Part shown: piece by piece, positions 20,602 through 25,626 of the stretch
How the letters are laid out: each line of letters starts with the position of its first letter
Position numbering within the stretch: position 1 is the first letter of the stretch
Origin: a virus
Length of the DNA: 25,626 bases
Reading direction: 5' to 3' (one strand)
Virus record (IMG/VR): IMGVR_UViG_3300035704_000020
Span: 1 to 25,626 of that record
Position numbers and translations under genes: made by a program
The notes under the pieces: generated by a model
Seen by the model: the letters and a program-made list of their open reading frames with translations, nothing else
What the model was told of the DNA's origin: nothing
The model's database searches: none

Positions 20602-21017
20602 TCGACTTCAAGATGGCCCAAAGCTTTTTCGACCGGGCCGCGGTCGTGAACGCCCTGGGCAAGGCCAAGGCCGGTGCGATGAGCCGGATGGGCGCGTTCG
20701 TGCGAAGGCGGGCGCGGAGCCTGATCCGCCGGAGAAAGAAGAGTTCCTCCGCCGGCCAGCCGCCCAGCGACCACGGCGGCGCCCTCAAGCGGCTGCTCTT
20801 CTTCGCCTACGACCCCGGGGCACAGAGCACCGTCGTCGGCCCCGAGAAGTTCGGGGAATCGAACGGGGCCAACGCGCTGGAGTTCGGCGGGAAAGAGTCA
20901 CGCAAGGGCCGGACCCTCAATTACGCGGCCCGTCCGTTCATGGCGCCCGCGCTCCGGGCCGAGGTGGCGGCCGGCACGCTGCCGAAGGCGTGGGCCAACT
21001 CGATCAAAGGAAACTGA
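20598..21017 (+). CDS. HK97 gp10-like tail completion protein (putative)
   Basis: The GTG start overlaps the preceding stop (GTGA) and gives 139 residues. A basic helix (SRMGAFVRRRARSLIRRRKK) is followed by SSSAGQPPSDHGGALKRLLF and FFAYDP, then STVVGPEKF, LEFGG and AARPFMAPAL. This series is typical of a phage minor tail protein group related to HK97 gp10 and lambda Z. It would help finish or join the tail. The gene usually lies before the tail tube gene; here it follows the glycosyltransferase gene and precedes the tape measure. Confidence 0.65.
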   Translation: MIDFKMAQSFFDRAAVVNALGKAKAGAMSRMGAFVRRRARSLIRRRKKSSSAGQPPSDHGGALKRLLFFAYDPGAQSTVVGPEKFGESNGANALEFGGKESRKGRTLNYAARPFMAPALRAEVAAGTLPKAWANSIKGN

Positions 21018-21019
21018 GC

Positions 21020-23194
21020 ATGTCATCCGCCGGAGCCGTGCGCGCAGGTCGCGCATACGTCGAGCTGGGCCTGCAGGACAGGCTGCAGAAGGGTCTCGAC
21101 GCCGCGCAGGCCAAGCTGAAGGCGTTCGGCGCCGCGGCCACCTCCATCGGCAAGGGCCTCATGGCCGGCGGGGCCGCCATCAGCGACCCCCTCACCGCCG
21201 CCGCCGCGGCCTACATGGAGGTCGGCAGCGCCCTGGAGCACGCCGCCGCCAAAACCGGCGCGTCGGTGGAGGCGCTCAGCACCCTCGGCTACGCCGCCCA
21301 GCAGTCGGGCGTGGACATGGAGGGCCTGGAAAAGGGGATGACCAAGATGCAGAAGGCGCTCGCCCAGGCGGAAGGGGGGTCGAAGAAGGCGCGGGAGGCA
21401 TTCGGCGCGCTGGGTATCAACATCGAAGACTTGAAGGGCATGAGCCCCGACGAGCAGTTCAAGGCCATCGCCGACAGGCTCAGCCAAGTCACCGACCAGA
21501 ACCAACGGGCCGCCGCCGCGTTCTCCATCTTTGGCAAGGCGGGGACGGACCTGCTGCCCCTGCTCGACCAGGGCGGGGCGGGCATCGACCAGATGCAGGC
21601 CCGGGCCCGGGCGCTGGGGCTGGAGATGAGCGGCGAGACCGCCAAGGGCGCAACGGGCTTCAAGCGTGCCCTACAGGACCTGGAGGACGTGTCCAAGATG
21701 CTCACCGTCACGATCGGCTCGGCCGTCGCCCCGGCCGTGCAGCAGTTCGCGCAGCGGGCCACCCGCATCATTGGTCTGGTGATGCAGTGGTCCAAGGGCC
21801 ATCAGGACCTGATCGCCACCATTCGCAAGGTGGCCGTCGGGGTCACCGCCGCCGGCGCCGCGCTGGTGGTGTTGGGCACCGCCATCAGCCTCATGGCCCC
21901 CGCGGTCGGGGCCATCGCCGCCGTCGTGGGGGCGCTGGCCGCCCCGGTGACGATCGTCGCCGCGGCCGTCGTCGGCATCGGCGCCGCCTTCGCCTACGCC
22001 GTCGGGAGCGGCGACACCTTCGCTCAGCGGATCATGAGCGGGCTGGGCAAGGTGGCCGAGTTCCTCGACGCCGCGCTCGGGAGTTGGGACGGGTTCACGA
22101 CCAGCATGGCCGCGCTGTGGCAGCAATTGAAGCCGCGGCTGCTCAACGTCTGGCTGGACATCAAGGGGGCGTTGATCGGGATTTGGGACTCGCTCAAATC
22201 CAACTTCCCCGACATCGTTTACGGCTGGGGCAGCGCCATGGCCGAGTTTGCCCTCAAGGCGTGGCAGGTGATGAGCGACCTGGTGAGCCGGATCGTCGGC
22301 CTGTGGCACAAGGTCACCAACGCCGTGGACGACGCCCTGTTCACGCACGGGGCCCGGGGCGCCGTGGAGGCGGACGCCGACAAGAACTACCGGGGCAAGA
22401 CGCTCGCCCACGGAGACGCCCGCGCCTACATGCAGCAGATCGACGCCGCGGAGTACCAGGCGGCTTACAAGCGGGTCGCGGACGAGGCGCACGGGGACAA
22501 GGCCACCGAGGCCGCCCTCTACAAAAAGTACGTCGCCCCGATCGACGCCCGGCACGAGGCCGCGATCAACGCCCTCACCGGCAAGACGCTCACCGAAGAG
22601 CAGATCCAGGCCATGATCCGGGCCCGGATGGACGAGATCGGGCGGCGGCACAAGGTCGAAACCGACAAGCGCGACGCCGGCCAGCAGGCCGACCTCCAGG
22701 CCTCGCTCGAAGGCCACGCCGCGGACCTGGAGAAACACACCGCCGGCATCGAGAAGTGGGCCGCTGAGGGACGGGCGATGACCCCCGACCAGCAGGCCGC
22801 AGCGGCGCACCAGCACCAGGCCGAGATCGAGGCCGAGAAGCAGAAGAATAACCAGGACGCCGCCAAGGACTGGGCCGACTATCTGGCCAAGAAGGCCGGG
22901 CTTCCGAACCTGTCCGACCGCCTCAAGGGATTGCTGGCTGGCGCAAAAGACTTCCTCGAGAAGGGGCCGGCGCTGCCGGCCATCCCCGACATCCAGAAGG
23001 CCGCCTCCGACGGCATGGACGGGGTGGCCAAGAAACTCGGCGCCGTCGGCACCTTCAACGCCCGCGTGGCCGGGATGCTCGCCGGCGGGAGCCACGCCGC
23101 CAACATCGACAAGAACACCGCCCAACTCGTGGACATCGGGAAGAAGACGAACCAGGCGATCGACAACCTCGCCCACCCGACCTTCACCAACTAG
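21020..23194 (+). CDS. Tail tape measure protein
   Basis: The ATG at 21020, with AAAGGA (21006-21011) at ideal spacing, gives 724 residues. The N-terminal part is helical with GSALEHAAAKTGASVEALS and FSIFGKAGTDLLPLLDQGG, the standard start region of tape measures. A hydrophobic block (about 270-330, VAVGVTAAGAALVVLGTAIS and following) may form membrane-inserting helices during DNA entry. The C-terminal 280 residues are charged and coiled-coil-rich (DQQAAAAHQHQAEIEAEKQK). At the usual 0.15 nm per residue the tail would be about 110 nm. No lytic domain is apparent. The gene follows the chaperones, as expected. Confidence 0.88.
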   Translation: MSSAGAVRAGRAYVELGLQDRLQKGLDAAQAKLKAFGAAATSIGKGLMAGGAAISDPLTAAAAAYMEVGSALEHAAAKTGASVEALSTLGYAAQQSGVDMEGLEKGMTKMQKALAQAEGGSKKAREAFGALGINIEDLKGMSPDEQFKAIADRLSQVTDQNQRAAAAFSIFGKAGTDLLPLLDQGGAGIDQMQARARALGLEMSGETAKGATGFKRALQDLEDVSKMLTVTIGSAVAPAVQQFAQRATRIIGLVMQWSKGHQDLIATIRKVAVGVTAAGAALVVLGTAISLMAPAVGAIAAVVGALAAPVTIVAAAVVGIGAAFAYAVGSGDTFAQRIMSGLGKVAEFLDAALGSWDGFTTSMAALWQQLKPRLLNVWLDIKGALIGIWDSLKSNFPDIVYGWGSAMAEFALKAWQVMSDLVSRIVGLWHKVTNAVDDALFTHGARGAVEADADKNYRGKTLAHGDARAYMQQIDAAEYQAAYKRVADEAHGDKATEAALYKKYVAPIDARHEAAINALTGKTLTEEQIQAMIRARMDEIGRRHKVETDKRDAGQQADLQASLEGHAADLEKHTAGIEKWAAEGRAMTPDQQAAAAHQHQAEIEAEKQKNNQDAAKDWADYLAKKAGLPNLSDRLKGLLAGAKDFLEKGPALPAIPDIQKAASDGMDGVAKKLGAVGTFNARVAGMLAGGSHAANIDKNTAQLVDIGKKTNQAIDNLAHPTFTN

Positions 23195-23199
23195 CCCAC

Positions 23200-24054
23200 A
23201 TGCCAACCGTCACCGTCCCCACCAGCACCGGCGGCGCCGTCACCGTCACCGTGGAGGAGCGCTCCGAGTCGCGCAAGCCCAAGACCGGCGACAAGGCCAC
23301 CAACGAGTTCCTCTTCGAGGTGACCGGCACGATGGACGACTTCGCCGTCGTCGCCGCGATCGGCGCCGCGACCCCGGCCATCTACGAGGGGCTTTATTTC
23401 GAGAGCGTCGATTCCGTCGAGCAGGTGGGCTGGCAGCAGTGGTACGGCTCGGCCAAGTACGTTTCGCCCAACAACAAGCCCAACACCAACGAGAAGCTGT
23501 TCAGTTTCGACACCACGGGCGGCACCCAGAAGGTCACTCAGAGCCTCAGCACCGTCAACAAGTACGCCGTCGGGGCGGGGACGGCCCCCGACCTGAAGGG
23601 CGCGATCAACGTGACCGAGGACTCGGTCGAGGGGGTGGACATCACCGTCCCCAACTTCGCCTTCAGTGTCACGTTCTACATGCCCGACGCCGGCGTCACC
23701 GACACCTACGTCGGAACGCTCTACGCCCTGACCGGCACCGTCTGCAACGCCGCCTTCTACGGGGGCGACGAGGGGGAGGTGCTGTTCCTCGGGGCCAGCG
23801 GCAGCAAGCGCGGCCGGGGCGACTGGGAGATCGCCTTCAAGTTCGCCGGCTCGCCCAACGTTACCGGCCTGACCGTCGGCGCCATCACCGGAATCGACAA
23901 AAAGGGGTGGGAGTACCTATGGCTCAGGTACGAGAAGAACGTCTCCGGCAGCGGCGCCGACGCCCTCGTCACCAACACCGCCAAATACGCCTACGTCGAG
24001 CAGGTCTACCACGAGATGGACCTGTCCGGCCTCGGCATCGGGACCAGCTCATGA
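23200..24054 (+). CDS. Conserved-type phage tail protein of unknown function
   Basis: The 284-residue beta-rich protein starts 5 bp after the tape measure stop. Conserved-looking blocks include GWQQWYGSAKYV, FSFDTTGGTQKVTQSLSTV, DLKGAINVTEDSVEGVDITV, VLFLGASGSKRGRGDWEIAF and GWEYLWLRYEK. I recall this pattern from phage tail modules but know no assigned role. Position suggests a distal tail or baseplate component. The stop overlaps the next start as ATGA. Confidence 0.65.
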   Translation: MPTVTVPTSTGGAVTVTVEERSESRKPKTGDKATNEFLFEVTGTMDDFAVVAAIGAATPAIYEGLYFESVDSVEQVGWQQWYGSAKYVSPNNKPNTNEKLFSFDTTGGTQKVTQSLSTVNKYAVGAGTAPDLKGAINVTEDSVEGVDITVPNFAFSVTFYMPDAGVTDTYVGTLYALTGTVCNAAFYGGDEGEVLFLGASGSKRGRGDWEIAFKFAGSPNVTGLTVGAITGIDKKGWEYLWLRYEKNVSGSGADALVTNTAKYAYVEQVYHEMDLSGLGIGTSS

Positions 24055-24527
24055 GCGAAACCAGTCAGACCGCCGCACCGGTCGAGAAGTTCGACACGCA
24101 GAAGCCGGCGGCGAACCCGGCCGCCCCGGCGCCGCACCCGACCAGCGCCGCCGCGCCGGCCAGCGCCAGCGACTATTACCTCAACGTCGCCGACGGCAAA
24201 CACTACGCCGTCGAGAAGCTCGGGTGGAAGCCCACCCGGGCCCTCGGGCCGATCGACCCGGCGGCGCTGGGGGCGGACGTGCAGTCCCTGGACTGGACCA
24301 AGGCCGTCAACGCGACCCGTTGGAACGTCCGCTTCCTCGTGCGAGTGTGCCCGCCGGAGAAGGCGCTGTTGCTGTCCGGCAAGGGAAGGCAGGGCACCTT
24401 CGCCGGCCGCCGGAGCCTGAACTTCAAGGAGGCGATGGCCGGGGCAGGCATCCCCGACCCCTCGGAGATCCGCGAGGGGGCGCCGCCGGCCGTGGCGAAA
24501 GTAGTCAGCGTAACCGGAGCGAAATAG
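24051..24527 (+). CDS. Hypothetical distal tail protein
   Basis: The 158-residue product starts in the previous stop (ATGA). Residues 1-42 are Pro/Ala/Ser-rich and probably disordered. The rest holds DYYLNVADGKHYAVEKLGW, then ATRWNVRFLVRVCPPEKALL, then GTFAGRRSLNFKEAMAGAGI. No signal peptide or membrane helix is seen. I do not recognise a family. Co-translation with its neighbour suggests a shared role in the tail tip. Confidence 0.6.
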   Translation: MSETSQTAAPVEKFDTQKPAANPAAPAPHPTSAAAPASASDYYLNVADGKHYAVEKLGWKPTRALGPIDPAALGADVQSLDWTKAVNATRWNVRFLVRVCPPEKALLLSGKGRQGTFAGRRSLNFKEAMAGAGIPDPSEIREGAPPAVAKVVSVTGAK

Positions 24528-24530
24528 CTT

Positions 24531-25626
24531 ATGCCCGACCCCCTGAAGAAAGCCCGCCAGGGCGACCCGCTGAACATCTCGGCCCGAATCTGGAACGAGT
24601 TCCTGGAGATGCTCCAGTGGTACCGGCGGCAGAAGAACCAGGCCACCGGCCCGCCCGATTCAATTTTCACCAGCACGATCGCGCTGGTGAAGAACATCAC
24701 CGGCAGCCCCGTGCCGCGCTTCTCGGTGCTGCAACCCATCACCCCGATCCTCCTCCCCACCGACAACGAGCACGCCTTTGTTGCCAAGGTCGGGTTCGAG
24801 GGTCAGGCCCCCGTCGTCACGGTGCCGGCGGGCGACCCCTTCGCCCCGCCGGGGGCCTCGGTGGGCGGGTCGAGCGTCATCAAGACCGAGGTCGCCGCCC
24901 CGGCCAGCTACGTCGTGACCCTGGACCCCATCGACGCCGACGCCGTCGGCCGCGCGGTCATCAGCGGCGCCGTGCCGGTGAAACTCGACGTGACGGACGG
25001 CACCGGCCTCTACGCCGACGCCGTCAACACGGTCACCGGCTACGCCAAGGCCGGGCCGAAGGGCTACCGCATCCTGTGGGTGGACACCGACAACCCCGAC
25101 GAGGACGGCCATTGCTGGGCCGTGGTGAGGATCGGCGAGCCGCCGCCCCCGCCGCAGGTGTCGGTGATGGTGCGGATCACGACGCCCATCTCAACCAACC
25201 TCCCCGCCGCCCACGCCTGCTACAACGGGTACGTCGTCAGCCCCAACCCGGACATCGGCAGCGTCGATCCGACGACGTCGATAGGCTCGGCCTTGACGGC
25301 GGGCGCCGGGGGCGAGGGCGCCCTTATCATCAACGCCGAGGAGTTCAACGACACCATAGCGCCGCACCTCCTCTACAACAGCTCCACCCAGACCTGGCCG
25401 GGCATCGTCATCGGCACGACCAACGAGACGCCGTCGCGGCGGGTCGTGCTCATCAGCCAGGGGGTCGCCACCCTCGACGTCACCAGCATGGCCCCGGGCG
25501 CCCAGTGGTACATGGGACAGGCGTTCCCTTCCGGTGCGACCGACGTGTCGGGGATCACCTTCGACGTGATCTACGACGTGGCGGTAGACTTCGTCGCCGA
25601 GGCCGTCAACACCAAGACCTTCACCC
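24531..25626 (+). CDS. Large virion protein, partial (runs off window)
   Basis: The ATG at 24531 opens a frame with no stop to the window end, giving at least 365 residues. The N-terminus has a helix typical of phage proteins of this position (PLNISARIWNEFLEMLQWYR), followed by beta-rich domains (RFSVLQPITPILLPTDNEHA, then YRILWVDTDNPDEDGHCWAV). A Pro run, GEPPPPPQVSV, lies near residue 205. A further beta domain follows (VVLISQGVATLDVTSMAPGA). It is probably a fibre, baseplate or receptor-binding component. The 3' end is missing here, so the domain content is incomplete. Confidence 0.65.
   Translation, partial: MPDPLKKARQGDPLNISARIWNEFLEMLQWYRRQKNQATGPPDSIFTSTIALVKNITGSPVPRFSVLQPITPILLPTDNEHAFVAKVGFEGQAPVVTVPAGDPFAPPGASVGGSSVIKTEVAAPASYVVTLDPIDADAVGRAVISGAVPVKLDVTDGTGLYADAVNTVTGYAKAGPKGYRILWVDTDNPDEDGHCWAVVRIGEPPPPPQVSVMVRITTPISTNLPAAHACYNGYVVSPNPDIGSVDPTTSIGSALTAGAGGEGALIINAEEFNDTIAPHLLYNSSTQTWPGIVIGTTNETPSRRVVLISQGVATLDVTSMAPGAQWYMGQAFPSGATDVSGITFDVIYDVAVDFVAEAVNTKTFT

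Noticed and set aside
1-25626. CRISPR arrays, tRNA genes, or defence and toxin-antitoxin operons
   Set aside because: No spaced repeat array, cloverleaf or recognisable defence gene pair was seen on either strand.

Overview
The window is a phage or prophage fragment, about 70% G+C. Every gene I can support lies on the + strand. It carries an integration module, an accessory and probable lysis block, and an almost complete head and tail module of a long-tailed (siphovirus-like) phage. I see no chromosomal housekeeping gene, tRNA, rRNA or CRISPR array. The very high G+C and the family flavour (secreted beta-helix protein, LamG-like adhesin, protease/capsid fusion) suggest a planctomycete-like or other high-GC host. 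That is inference, because no gene here fixes the taxonomy.

Layout. 1-620 holds a GC-rich inverted repeat, one doubtful small ORF and two tandem hairpins. 621-2253 is a three-gene unit coupled by GTGA and ATGA overlaps, ending in a complete Xer-type tyrosine recombinase. A 28-bp AT-rich site built like dif (11-bp arm, 6-bp centre, 11-bp arm, inner ends ATAA/TTAT) overlaps the recombinase stop codon. It is the best attP candidate. 2254-2569 is non-coding with further small inverted repeats. 2570-3504 encodes a Cys-rich protein and a small HTH-like protein. 3508-4993 is a run of small membrane, lipoprotein and coiled-coil genes that looks like a holin/spanin lysis block without a recognisable endolysin. 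4997-9002 encodes likely surface or adhesion proteins: a secreted beta-helix protein, a LamG-like protein, a small coiled-coil protein and a BppU-like protein.

9007-16807 is the packaging and head module: a PLD-like protein, TerS, a small virion-like protein, TerL, a small linker, the portal, and a single polypeptide joining prohead protease, scaffold and major capsid protein. 16890-18540 encodes a decoration-like protein, a connector and a tail terminator. 18594-23194 encodes the tail tube, a G/T-type tail assembly chaperone pair with a candidate -1 frameshift, a family 25 glycosyltransferase set into the tail operon, an HK97-gp10-like protein and the tape measure. 23200-25626 encodes three distal tail proteins of unknown function; the last runs off the window.

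The observations most worth checking are the dif-like site on the integrase stop codon, the T_TTT_TTC slippery heptamer in the chaperone gene, the internal start in the protease/capsid fusion, a 28-bp repeat present in frame in both the integrase and capsid genes, and the glycosyltransferase inside the tail operon. If 2243-2270 is an intact attP, the sequence represents the circular, unintegrated phage rather than an integrated prophage.
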